DNA of 64,000 bases from DDH964 sp963763205. Its GTDB lineage: Bacteria; Desulfobacterota; Desulfuromonadia; Desulfuromonadales; DDH964. The stretch covers positions 375,884-439,883 of the forward strand of contig CAVXNQ010000002.1 of the NCBI GenBank assembly GCA_963763205.1, given 5' to 3'. Positions 8,727-16,350 of this stretch are shown here, in pieces. Within the stretch, counting starts at the first letter, position 1. Each line of letters starts with the position of its first letter. A program made the position numbers and the translations under genes. Under the pieces are notes generated by a model, which worked only from the letters and a program-made list of their open reading frames with translations, did no database searches and was not told the DNA's origin.

Positions 8727-10082
8727 ATGCTGTTTAGAATTACCGGGACGGTCCTGATCGCCCTGCTCCTGTCCTCTGCTCCGAGCTTCGCCCACGGAGA
8801 GGATGCCACGCCCGATGTTGCGAGGGTGGCTTCCGACGGCTACTTGTCCCGGAGCGAGCTACTGGCCGACCTGGAACAGCGCCATGCTCAGCCTGCCAGG
8901 ATGGCCCCCGCCGCCACAACCGGCCTCGCCGACCGGGACCATCTACTCGGCGACTGGGGAGGACTGCGCAGCGCCCTGGAACAGAAGGGCGTGGATGCCG
9001 AGGCGGTGCTGACCCTCGACGCCATGGACAATCTGCGCGGCGGCGCGAGGCGCGGCGGCACCCTGCTGGGGAATTTCGACCTGACCTTCACCGCCGACAC
9101 CGCCCGCGCCGGCTGGTGGCAGAACGGCACCTTCTTTCTCTATCTGCTTGGCAACTTCAATGCCGGTGGGCCGCTCACCGACAAGGTCGGGGATCTGCAG
9201 GGGACCAGCAACATCGAGGCCGACCAGGCCGTCAAAATCTACGAAGCATGGTACGAGCATCGGTTCCTCGCAGACCGGCTCTCGGTGCTGGCCGGCTGGC
9301 ATGACCTGAACAGCGAGTTCGACGTCCTCGAATACGCCTCGACCTTCATCAACAGCTCCTTCGGCATTTCTCCCGACATCTCGCAGGTCGGGCCGTCCAT
9401 CTTCCCCACTACCGCCCTGGCCCTCCGCCTCCGGGTGAATCCCACCCCCGGCAGCTACCTGCTGGCGGCTCTCTACGACGGGGAGCCGGGCGACCTGGAA
9501 CTGCCACGGCGCAGCACCCTGGGCCTGTCGTCCGATGACGGGGTTTTCACCGCACTGGAGGCGGGGCTGAGCCGGGGGGAACCGGGCGAGGCCGACTATT
9601 TCAAGCTCGGCGCGGGGGGCTGGGTCCATACCGCCGAGGTCGAGGATTTCACCGGCGCGAGCCACGACTTCAACCACGGCCTCTACCTGATCGCCGAAAA
9701 GACCCTCTTCACCGAGGGGGAGGACGGCCAGGGGCTGGGCGCCTTCGTGCAGCTCGGCTGCGCCGATCCCCACCGCAACCAGATCGGCCGCTACTGGGGC
9801 GCGGGCCTCAACTACACCGGCCTGGTCCCCGGCCGCAGCCACGACGTGACCGGCCTGGCCGTGGCCAGTGCCCGCAACGGCGGGCACTTCCGCCACTACA
9901 TGGCCACCGTCGAGGGGACCCCGGCGGAGCACGCCGAAACGGTCATCGAAGCGACCTACCTGGCCGAGGTTTTCCCCTGGCTGACCGTGCAGCCCGATCT
10001 GCAGTACGTCATCCATCCCGGCACCGAACCCACACTGGACAACGCGCTGGTGGCCGGAGTGCGGGTAGAGATCGTCTTTTAA
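8727..10082 (+). CDS. OprB-family outer membrane porin
   Basis: 451 residues with a signal peptide ending near SSAPSFAHG, a region reading LLGDWGGLRSALEQKGV (typical start of the OprB barrel), amphipathic beta-strands, and a final strand ending in VRVEIVF with a C-terminal Phe as in outer membrane proteins. OprB porins are named for sugars, but members under Fur control have been tied to iron uptake in other bacteria. Here the Fur-like box and the adjacent DUF2325 and feo genes favour passage of iron or iron complexes; that is inference. RBS AAGGAGG is strong. Confidence 0.87.
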   Translation: MLFRITGTVLIALLLSSAPSFAHGEDATPDVARVASDGYLSRSELLADLEQRHAQPARMAPAATTGLADRDHLLGDWGGLRSALEQKGVDAEAVLTLDAMDNLRGGARRGGTLLGNFDLTFTADTARAGWWQNGTFFLYLLGNFNAGGPLTDKVGDLQGTSNIEADQAVKIYEAWYEHRFLADRLSVLAGWHDLNSEFDVLEYASTFINSSFGISPDISQVGPSIFPTTALALRLRVNPTPGSYLLAALYDGEPGDLELPRRSTLGLSSDDGVFTALEAGLSRGEPGEADYFKLGAGGWVHTAEVEDFTGASHDFNHGLYLIAEKTLFTEGEDGQGLGAFVQLGCADPHRNQIGRYWGAGLNYTGLVPGRSHDVTGLAVASARNGGHFRHYMATVEGTPAEHAETVIEATYLAEVFPWLTVQPDLQYVIHPGTEPTLDNALVAGVRVEIVF

Positions 10083-10317
10083 CCAGAAGGGTGGAATGGT
10101 CCCGCCGGGGCTCCTGCAAGGGTGAAGGTCGGTGTAAAACTGGGTGGGCAAGGGACCGGGCCGGGGAGCATTCGCGGCCAGCGGCCAAATGGGTAAGTAC
10201 CAGAGATGCTTGTTTCTCGTTCCGGAAACTACCCATCCGGTTTTGCCACGGCAGCCGCATGGAGTGTCTGATTAATTCTCAGGTGAAGTATGACTGCAAT
10301 ATTGAACAACTTTTAGG

Positions 10318-10353
10318 AAAGCCCCAACCTGGCAATCCGGGCTGGGACTTTTA
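10318..10353 (+). terminator. Terminator-like hairpin downstream of the porin
   Basis: AAAGCCCCAACCTGG (10318-10332) pairs with CCGGGCTGGGACTTT (10338-10352) with one or two wobbles, followed by TTTTATTT. The region 10083-10317 between the porin and this hairpin shows no gene. Confidence 0.6.
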
Positions 10354-10379
10354 TTTGTTCTGGAAATCGTGGCTTATCA

Positions 10380-10414
10380 GAAAACCCCACCTGCTTGCCC
10401 AGATGGGGTTTTCG
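10380..10414. terminator. Bidirectional terminator between porin and diguanylate cyclase
   Basis: AAAACCCCACCTG and CAGATGGGGTTTT form a 12-13 bp stem around CTTGCC. T runs exist on both strands, so it can end the minus-strand cyclase gene, whose stop is 14 bases away. Confidence 0.75.
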
Positions 10415-10427
10415 TTTCGTGTAAGGG

Positions 10428-11333
10428 CTAGTCATGAAGAAAAAATCTGTCTTTCCCTCCCTCCTTGGCAAGGAATAGAGCACAGTCAGCCTCGCGTAGC
10501 AATCCGTCCACGTCTTTTGCATGAACGGGGAACAGGCTTCCACCAATGCTTAAAGTCACTTTGGCCTCTTGGCCAGCCACAGAAATATTGGTGGCAAGGG
10601 CATTACGGAGCCTTTGGATAATTTCGATTACTTCCTTACGGGACTGAACTTTCTCCAGGATAATCAGGAATTCATCCCCACCCACCCGGGCAAGAGTGTC
10701 GGCTTTGCGCAAAGCGCTGCGCATGCGCAGGGCTGTCTCGCACAACACGCTATCGCCGGCCTGGTGCCCAAAGGAATCATTGAATTGCTTAAAATTGTCT
10801 ATGTCCACAATCAATACTGCCAACTGGCTTTCCATTCTGAGTGCCAAATTGAAGGAGTGCTCCAACCGATCTAGGGCCAAGCGCCGATTGGGCAGGCCAG
10901 TTAGAACATCGTGATGAGCAAGGTGTTGGAGACGGGCCAGATTCTTTTTTGATTCCATCTCCATGCTCCACTGTCGGGTATGATCACGAATCACGTAAAG
11001 GGTAATATTCCCTCCCCGCAGTTGAATTGAACTGGGCAAAACTTCGACCCGGATTTCGGCTCCATCCGCTCTCCGATGCGTTTGCACCCAGACTTCCTCC
11101 CCGTCCGAGTAAACCCTGGTATCTACCGGACCATCAAGGAGGTCTTGCACCCGCCACCGAACGAAATCCTCTCGGCTTCGGCCAAACAGTTGAAGGGCAG
11201 CGTTGTTGGCATCAAGGATCCTTCTGCTTTTTGAGTTTACCAGCAGACTAGGACAGGAATGCGTTTCGAACAGTTCGAGAAAACCTTTCCCGTACGACTC
11301 AGCTTTTCTTCTCGAATGCCCCTGATTGGCCAT
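10428..11333 (-). CDS. PAS-GGDEF diguanylate cyclase
   Basis: 301 residues with a PAS-like sensor (about 20-120) and a GGDEF domain (about 135-300). It has the active-site loop RVGGDEF (218-222), the product-inhibition I-site RxxD (209-212), the substrate Asn185 in FND and Asp194 in GHQAGD. The Asp at the last position is the residue that marks ordinary c-di-GMP synthases, whereas the Geobacter Hypr enzymes making cGAMP carry Ser there. No EAL domain. The ATG at 11333 follows AAGGAG. A GEMM riboswitch and an intrinsic terminator lie in the leader, so the gene should be controlled by a cyclic dinucleotide. GC content is lower than in flanking genes. Confidence 0.92.
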   Translation of the reverse strand: MANQGHSRRKAESYGKGFLELFETHSCPSLLVNSKSRRILDANNAALQLFGRSREDFVRWRVQDLLDGPVDTRVYSDGEEVWVQTHRRADGAEIRVEVLPSSIQLRGGNITLYVIRDHTRQWSMEMESKKNLARLQHLAHHDVLTGLPNRRLALDRLEHSFNLALRMESQLAVLIVDIDNFKQFNDSFGHQAGDSVLCETALRMRSALRKADTLARVGGDEFLIILEKVQSRKEVIEIIQRLRNALATNISVAGQEAKVTLSIGGSLFPVHAKDVDGLLREADCALFLAKEGGKDRFFLHD

Positions 11334-11432
11334 ATCCGCTCCTTTCAATCTTTGATGGCATGTTGGAAATACCCATCGAGCTATAACCCTACAATTCGGG
11401 AAAAATCTCTGGATATCTATCCTCCCGGTATC

Positions 11433-11473
11433 AAAAGGAAAACGCCCTTCTTTCGTGAAGAAAGATGGGCGTT
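11433..11473 (-). terminator. Intrinsic terminator in the cyclase leader (riboswitch expression platform)
   Basis: Read on the minus strand, AACGCCC and a TCTTTC segment pair with GAAAGA and GGGCGTT around TTCAC, then TTCCTTTT follows. It lies between the GEMM aptamer and the coding region, so ligand binding can decide read-through. Confidence 0.8.
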
Positions 11474-11516
11474 CTGATACGTTCCGGTTCCAGAGGGAAC
11501 GAAACGTGACGAAATC

Positions 11517-11596
11517 TCTCTTCGGCGGCTCGGCTATCCCCAAGGGACCCATGGCTTTGCGTCCCCGGATTGCTCCGGGTTTGCTCTTTTCGAAGA
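11517..11596 (-). promoter_or_regulatory. GEMM-I cyclic dinucleotide riboswitch aptamer
   Basis: On the minus strand the conserved elements are in order: AGAGCAAACC, a perfect P2 stem CCCGGA-GCAA-TCCGGG with a GNRA loop, GGACGCAAAGCC, the P3 arm with a GGATAGCCG receptor, and a closing helix TCTTCG/CGAAGA. This is the GEMM-I fold. The base just before GCAAACC is A rather than G; by my alignment this is position 20, where A is associated with 3',3'-cGAMP-responsive variants first described in Geobacter. The base numbering is by eye. Confidence 0.88.
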
Positions 11597-11626
11597 AAAA
11601 GCTATTCCCCTACTATTGGAGTTGTT

Positions 11627-11642
11627 TGCTAATACCATGCCG
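11627..11642 (-). promoter_or_regulatory. Candidate sigma-54 promoter for the riboswitch transcript
   Basis: On the minus strand CGGCATGGTATTAGCA has GG and GC elements 12 bases apart, as in the -24/-12 consensus TGGCAC-N5-TTGCA, with three mismatches. Transcription would begin about 15-20 bases before the aptamer, which is the expected distance. Confidence 0.4.
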
Positions 11643-12050
11643 AAAAATTAAGCCTAATAAATTGTGCTATCTATTAAGCACATCTAAAAGCCTTCCGGCC
11701 GGGCTAACGAGGACTCCAAGCGAGAACACTGGGTGTTAGTGCTGTTTGGCTGAAAGCTAGACTTAATGAGGAAAGACCAGATGCTGACACTTTTCGGGAT
11801 GCGAGACCGCCTTTTCCACACATACCACTAAACTATGGTCACAAGCCTAAGAGCCCGGATTGTGGCAGTCTATATTGGTCCTGCATCAATAGAAAAGCCC
11901 CACCTGCTGACTAGGTGGGGCTTTCGAGTATTTAATACCGCCCCGTGATTAATAGGACGAATTTTTTACACGCTCAACGGTCAGCATCAGCAGCGGCACG
12001 GAGCGCCGTCCGCCGCATGCTGTTGGTCGACACCATCTGCTGACCGTTTG
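11643..12050. other. Non-coding gap upstream of the cyclase
   Basis: An AT-rich stretch of about 400 bases between the cyclase leader and the carbonic anhydrase remnant. I see no open frame resembling a protein. The only clear structure is the hairpin at 11892-11926, listed separately. Confidence 0.5.
11892..11926. terminator. Terminator hairpin similar to the one at 10.38 kb
   Basis: AAAGCCCCACCT (11894-11905) pairs perfectly with AGGTGGGGCTTT (11913-11924). The stem closely resembles the one at 10380-10414 (ACCCCACCTG), so the two hairpins may be related. It can end the minus-strand carbonic anhydrase transcript. Confidence 0.6.
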
Positions 12051-12588
12051 TCAGGGAGAAACCTCCCCGAGTCGGCCTGTGTCAACGTCATAGATGAAAC
12101 CTCGAACTTGGAGACTCTCGGGTATCCATGGGTGCGATCTCACCTATCGGATCTGCTCCAGAACGTTCTTTTGCAAATCAGTAAAGGCGAGGAATCGATT
12201 GGGGATGATCGGCACCTTGCCCGTTTCGCGCTCTAACCGTGTCGCCAAGTCCTCATCTTTGAAGGTGAGCATGCCGCATTTCGTGTTGTTGATGATCATG
12301 AACTCCCGCGTCCCCCCAATGTGGTAGGAGATGATCAGTGATCGCAGCACATCCTCTGTAATGCCCCCCCCCAGCATTCCGAAGGATGTGCGCATCGCCA
12401 AATTCCAAACCCAAGAGTTTCGAAATGTGTAGCCGGCAGTCCAAGCACGCCAGCACAGCAAGCTTGAGTCGCGGCGGCCTTCCAGGCAGACCGCTCTGTG
12501 TGAACTGTTCGGCGAATTTCAGGTTCCTATCCAGCACCTTATCGATAGCAGAGGTCGTCGTCTTTTCGTTCTGTTTCGATACTTCCAT
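12051..12588 (-). pseudogene. Beta-carbonic anhydrase, broken by a frameshift and an amber codon
   Basis: The start (ATG after AAGGAG) reads MEVSKQNEK, then LACLDCRLHI and ILRNAGG, the zinc Cys-Asp pair and glycine turn of small beta-carbonic anhydrases. The frame then breaks in a run of nine G; removing one G continues into ITEDVLRSL, MIINNTKCGM and FTDLQKNVLEQIR. An in-frame TAG at 12144-12146 follows, yet the same frame goes on with VRSHPWIP and GFIYDVDTGRLGEV, the family C-terminus, before a TGA. Corrected length is 178 codons, normal for the family. The TAG cannot be explained by an indel, so decay is more likely here than in other broken genes of the window. Confidence 0.85.
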
Positions 12589-12879
12589 ACGACTTACTCC
12601 TTTCACCTTCTCCTGGCTGATTCTATTCGCACTGTAGCACAGATGGCACGGATTCAAAGATGAACATGCTGCGAATTGGCCTTAATTTCGTAGACACTGT
12701 TGAATGAGGATTTTACTCGTGGATTCGCTTCATGCCGTCTCAGATTTTGTCCTACATTACTTATCGGGCAATATTTACCGATCGTCAGGCTTTCCAACAA
12801 ATCCTCTTCTCCGAGAAAGCGTCATCCCCCAATCCCAGGGCGGAGGCCTGCACTTGCCCCATAATCCCCAGTTTTGCCA

Positions 12880-12908
12880 TTGACGTGCGGTATCAATATT
12901 GATACCAT
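12880..12908 (+). promoter_or_regulatory. hicAB promoter with an 18-bp perfect palindromic operator
   Basis: TTGACG (12880-12885) and TACCAT (12903-12908), spaced by 17 bases, make a fair sigma-70 promoter. GGTATCAATATTGATACC (12889-12906) is a perfect palindrome that covers the spacer and part of the -10, six bases ahead of the hicA start region. HicB antitoxins autorepress through such sites. The remaining stretch 12589-12879 shows nothing else. Confidence 0.7.
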
Positions 12909-12914
12909 TTGACC

Positions 12915-13177
12915 ATGCTTTCCCTGACTGAAATTCTGGATCTCATGCGGCGTAACCCGGCCGGAGTGCGGTTTGCTGATCTTTGCAAGGTGTGTGACCA
13001 CTTTTTCGGAGAGCCCGACAAGCCAAAAGCAGCCATCGGGTTTATAAGACCCCGTGGCCAGGCGATCCGAGGGTGAACATCCAGAACAACAAAGGAAAGG
13101 GAAAAACCTATCAGGTTAAACAGGTAATCAAGGCCATAGAGCGTTTGGAGGTTGAAGATGGCTCAACAGAAAGATGA
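12915..13177 (+). CDS. hicA: HicA-family toxin (frameshifted)
   Basis: The first frame reads LTEILDLMRRNPAGVRFADL and CDHFFGEP. A one-base shift near 13018 continues as SSHRVYKTPWPGDPRVNIQ and GKTYQVKQVIKAIERLE, ending in a TGA that overlaps hicB. Together they give an 87-residue HicA mRNA interferase with the catalytic His in SSHRVY. One base appears to be missing, probably a C in GAGCCCGAC. As written the toxin would be truncated and inactive, which a cell could tolerate only because the antitoxin remains. Sequencing error is the other reading. Confidence 0.75.
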
Positions 13178-13490
13178 CAAATACACCTACCGGGTCACCT
13201 GGTCGGAAGAAGACGGAGAGCACATCGGGCTCTGTGCCGAATTCCCCAGCCTAAGCTGGCTGGCACAGACCCCCGAAGCGGCCTTGAAAGGGATTCGGAA
13301 ACTCGTCGCCGAGGTAGTGGAGGATATGCACGCCAACCACGAGCCGGTCCCGGGGCCGATCGCCACCAAACACTTCAGCGGCAAGTTTATGGTCCGAGTC
13401 CCACCCGAAGTTCACCGGCAACTGGCCATCGAGGCTGCCGAAGCCGGCGTCAGCCTCAACCGCTTAGCAAGCTCGAAGCTCAGCCACTGA
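13158..13490 (+). CDS. hicB: HicB-family antitoxin
   Basis: 110 residues: an N-terminal HicB-like partial RNase H fold (TYRVTWSEEDGEHIGLCAEF, SLSWLAQTPEAALKGI) and a C-terminal ribbon-helix-helix segment (GKFMVRVPPEVHRQLAIEA, SLNRLASSKLS) that would bind the palindrome upstream. The ATG at 13158 follows GGAGG and overlaps the end of hicA by 20 bases, the usual arrangement. It should neutralise HicA and repress the operon. Confidence 0.88.
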   Translation: MAQQKDDKYTYRVTWSEEDGEHIGLCAEFPSLSWLAQTPEAALKGIRKLVAEVVEDMHANHEPVPGPIATKHFSGKFMVRVPPEVHRQLAIEAAEAGVSLNRLASSKLSH

Positions 13491-13600
13491 CTGCCGGACG
13501 AATGGGAAGGAGCGAAAATTGTCAACAATTTCGATAAACCCTCCCTTATCAGGCCCCGCGAAATCGGCATTTCAGGCCCGTTCCAAAAATAGCGCATTTA

Positions 13601-13640
13601 CGAAAAAAGCCCACAACCTGGTGATTGTGGGCTTTTTTCG
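13601..13640. terminator. Strong bidirectional terminator after hicB
   Basis: CGAAAAAAGCCCACAA and TTGTGGGCTTTTTTCG are perfectly complementary 16-base arms with an 8-base loop, with T6 on the plus strand. It ends the hicAB transcript. Confidence 0.85.
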
Positions 13641-13679
13641 TCTGAAATGAACTTCCCTTTGAGACCCCCCAAAAAAAGC

Positions 13680-13712
13680 GACCCCTGGAGCCGATCTCCA
13701 GGGGTCATTTTT
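13680..13712. terminator. Second terminator hairpin
   Basis: GACCCCTGGAG pairs with CTCCAGGGGTC across a 5-base loop and is followed by ATTTTT; on the other strand a run of seven T follows one base after the stem. It lies in the 370-base gap between hicB and the resolvase remnant, where no gene is seen. Confidence 0.7.
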
Positions 13713-13862
13713 CTGCAGGGCCTGTGTCCTCACAGGATCTATCACCATAGCTGACTCCGCTGTCTGCATCAACGTAGAATCCGTGCTGCGATAGATTTTC
13801 CTTACCTCCCCAGCCAATGGGAAATTTACCAACACAGGAAGGAGGACGCCAAGGCAACAGGA

Positions 13863-14426
13863 ATGCGGATCGGTTATGCAAGGGTCAGTTCGTCAGGACA
13901 AAAACTCGATGTCCAGCTTGACCGCCTCGCCGATTGCGACCGGATTTTCCATGAGAAAGTCTCGGAGAAATAAACCAAGGGGAGGCCTGAACTCAAGAAT
14001 GCTCTCGATTTCGTGCGAGTCGGGGACGTCTTTGTGGTGACCAAACTCGACCGGCTCGCCCGCTCGGTCGTGGATCTGGCGGGAATCGTCCAGACGCTGG
14101 AGGCCAAACAGGTAGATTTAGTTGTCCTTGACCAGGGGATCGACACGACCACCATGTATGGCCGGCTGCAGTTCAACATCCTGGCCGCCATTGGCGAGTT
14201 CGAGCGGGAACTGATCCGGGAGCGGTCTATGAAGGGTAGAGAGAAAGCAAAGGCTCGCGGCGTAAAGTTCGGCGCAAAGCCCAAGTTGACCCAAAAGGAG
14301 ATTGCTGAAATGGCCCGAGATTTTGAAACACCTGGCTGCAGCAAGGCTGAGATTGCTGAACATTACGGCATCTGCAGATCTTCCGTCTATCGACTTTATG
14401 CCGAGCATCAAGCTTCTGTCGTGTAG
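13863..14426 (+). pseudogene. Serine resolvase/invertase interrupted by an in-frame TAA
   Basis: The frame from ATG 13863 reads RIGYARVSSSGQKLDVQLDRL, containing the catalytic Ser of the resolvase N-terminus. It then reaches EKVSEK and TAA, and continues in the same frame with GRPELKNALDFV, VTKLDRLARSVVDL, IGEFERELIRER and a C-terminal helix-turn-helix (SKAEIAEHYGICRSSVYRL). The corrected protein is 187 residues, normal for Tn3/Hin-type small serine recombinases. The stop removes the product unless translation restarts at the GTG at 14013, which would lack the nucleophile. It is a sign of past mobile-element activity in this low-GC stretch. Confidence 0.85.
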
Positions 14427-14446
14427 CCGCTCATCCATGGTCAGGA

Positions 14447-14483
14447 AAAAATGGCCACCCCGTCAATTGGAAGTGGCCATTTG
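14447..14483. terminator. Terminator hairpin between resolvase remnant and VOC gene
   Basis: AAATGGCCAC and GTGGCCATTT arms flank a loop of about 15 bases, preceded by AAAAA. It serves two convergent genes. Confidence 0.6.
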
Positions 14484-14590
14484 CGCGTCTGATATATAGC
14501 CATCAATAATAATGGCCATTTCCGTCCCAAGACCACTGAAATCCGGCGCTTCAATAATCTTCATCAACGATGGCGTGATTATCCTGACCC

Positions 14591-14980
14591 CTACCCTTTC
14601 CCGCTTTCCGAACAAAACCACAGCTTGTTGCCCTCGCTGTCGAGAAAGGCGCCGACCGGATTGTCATCGTACACGGCCACCGGGTCGGAGATCGTGACGC
14701 CCCTCGCGCGCAAGGCCTTTTCCGTCGCATGGGAATCCCTCACCTCCAAGGTAATGCGAGCATTCAGCTCGTCGCTCGGCTTCCCGTACCAGTCCGCTTC
14801 CGGCTTTAGCAACAGGATGACATCGCCGATCATAAAGGCCATTTCCATATGACGAATATTTTCGGGGGGAAGGCCGAGTGTTTCCTGATAAAAGCGCCTT
14901 GCGCGCTCCGGATCCGTTACGGCCAGGGATACGGCCTTAACCTGAAGAAATTCCAGATCATTTTTGGTTGTTGAGGTCAT
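14591..14980 (-). CDS. VOC/glyoxalase-fold protein
   Basis: 129 residues with the two beta-alpha-beta-beta-beta modules of the vicinal oxygen chelate fold: VKAVSLAVTDPERARRFYQETLG at the start and AVYDDNPVGAFLDSEGNKLWF near the end, the latter giving a metal-ligand Glu position. Such proteins include glyoxalases, dioxygenases and resistance proteins; substrate cannot be assigned. ATG follows AGGAG. It stands alone. Confidence 0.8.
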   Translation of the reverse strand: MTSTTKNDLEFLQVKAVSLAVTDPERARRFYQETLGLPPENIRHMEMAFMIGDVILLLKPEADWYGKPSDELNARITLEVRDSHATEKALRARGVTISDPVAVYDDNPVGAFLDSEGNKLWFCSESGKG

Positions 14981-15383
14981 AATGGCTCCTTTGCTGACAG
15001 GAAATTGTTTTTCCGAAAATCCTGGCTGCGGGACCGTGGGCAGCCCCGTCGGCGTTTGCCTTGGAAAATCGTCCTGTCTGTAATTGTGGGACCTGCGACA
15101 AACTGCCGTTTTTCAACGAAAATAGAGCATTTTCACTATATCAGGCCGCAGGGTAAGGGTCAAAAAAGAGCCAGTCTTATAAATCATCCTGCATGGTTTG
15201 GCTGGTCTGAAAACTGGCAGGAATGAGAAATTTCCCTCCAATACAAGAAAAACCCCAACAGCGAAAAGCAGGGAACCCTCCCCATATTCATCCGTGCGAC
15301 AGCAAAAAAACGCCCGCCAGGTTCGGTTCCGGCCCCCGCGGTCTTGCCGAGAATCCAAAACGTTATCCGTGGGTGGCGAATAT
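14981..15383. other. Intergenic gap with no recognised gene
   Basis: A 400-base stretch with short frames on both strands that resemble no family and lack ribosome sites. No hairpin with a T tract stands out. Confidence 0.4.
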
Positions 15384-15644
15384 CTAGTACAGAATTAGGT
15401 TGAGCCGAAAGGTACTGACGCTAAGGGATTCCTTAATATCGAACTTCGGCAATCCCCGGTCGATAAACAGGTGGGGGTTGGCAATGACTGCCGTCAGGAC
15501 TTGTGCAAGATCTCCGCCCGGTATCGCCACACCGGCGGTCTTTCGTCCACGCATCCAGAAAGGCGAATAATTTTCCTGCAACTCCACCCCGAATCCCATC
15601 TTCTCGCAAGCCGCAACGATCGCTTCAGCTAATTCGAGTTCCAC
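15384..15644 (-). CDS. Small hypothetical protein
   Basis: 86 residues from a GTG with a good AAGGAG site. The composition is protein-like: an acidic helix (MELELAEAIVAACEKMGFG), a central WMRGRKTAGVAIPGGDLAQVLTAV, and LFIDRGLPKFDIKES. No family recognised, no membrane segment. It precedes the J-domain protein on the same strand direction but is downstream of it, with a gap of about 120 bases. Confidence 0.5.
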   Translation of the reverse strand: MELELAEAIVAACEKMGFGVELQENYSPFWMRGRKTAGVAIPGGDLAQVLTAVIANPHLFIDRGLPKFDIKESLSVSTFRLNLILY

Positions 15645-15762
15645 GGCTCTTCTCCTTTCTCAACCATGGGTTCGGAGGAAACCTTACTTAATCTGATCTC
15701 GTCCCAATAGAAATCAACCAGGGTGCCCCCCCCTGGGGTCACCCCGGCTGAACCAGATAATT

Positions 15763-16350
15763 TCAACGCCTTGCGGTCTTTCCAAACCCTTCCTCATCAT
15801 CGGGGTCCTGGGCTTCGATCAGGCGCTCCGGCCGGAACCGCAGGCGGTTCAGCTCGGTCTGGTCCACCCCCAGCGCAGTGATCGCCAGATGACCGGTTTC
15901 AAGTCGTTCCACCCACCCCTTGGACCGAAGGTACCATAAGTGGAACTCCACCAAATCTTGCGGGGTGCCGAGGAGATGGGCCATCTGGTTCTCGCCCAGG
16001 CCGGGACTTTTCATGCTTTGCCGGCGCTGGGCGTAAAGCATCGAGAGGAGGCGTTCGCGTATCGCCTTGTCGTCGCCGAGTGATGAGCCGTTACTGGCCA
16101 CCGCCGCAATCTGCCATTTTCGGTTCCAGTAATCCTGGTACCCGGCGTCGTAACCGGCGCGGGCCTGAGGATCCGAGAGGATTCGGTGCGCCTCGATAAC
16201 TTGGACGAAGAGGTCGTTGTCCGCAGAGATCTTGCTGTCTGGATGGTATTTTTTTGCGAGATGTCGAAAAACACGTTCAATGGTCTCGGTGTCGGCGTTT
16301 GGACTCAGCTGCAATAGCTCGTAGTAATCGACGAATTCCTTTTCATCCAT
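15763..16350 (-). CDS. J-domain protein with winged-helix-like C-terminus
   Basis: 195 residues. The first 70 form a J domain with the invariant HPD (KKYHPDSKISADN) and DYYELLQLSPNAD, so it should stimulate an Hsp70 ATPase. The remainder (RERLLSMLYAQRR, HLLGTPQDLVEFHLWYLRSKGWVE, LAITALGVDQTE) looks like a winged helix, a combination I have seen in conserved hypothetical DnaJ-like proteins. No Gly/Phe region or zinc fingers, so it is not DnaJ itself. A TTG 17 codons upstream is possible; the ATG has only a weak GAGGG. Confidence 0.8.
   Translation of the reverse strand: MDEKEFVDYYELLQLSPNADTETIERVFRHLAKKYHPDSKISADNDLFVQVIEAHRILSDPQARAGYDAGYQDYWNRKWQIAAVASNGSSLGDDKAIRERLLSMLYAQRRQSMKSPGLGENQMAHLLGTPQDLVEFHLWYLRSKGWVERLETGHLAITALGVDQTELNRLRFRPERLIEAQDPDDEEGFGKTARR

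Noticed and set aside
10091..10621. A 176-residue frame running from the porin gap into the cyclase
   Set aside because: It crosses two terminator hairpins and the antisense of the GGDEF domain; no ribosome site.
12144..12146. Amber codon in the carbonic anhydrase as a pyrrolysine or recoding site
   Set aside because: No pyl genes in view, the position is not catalytic, and the gene is already frameshifted; a nonsense mutation is simpler.
12915..13077. A short intact ORF (MLSLTEIL...) as a complete small protein
   Set aside because: The other frame continues the HicA family sequence to a stop overlapping hicB, so this is a truncated HicA reading.
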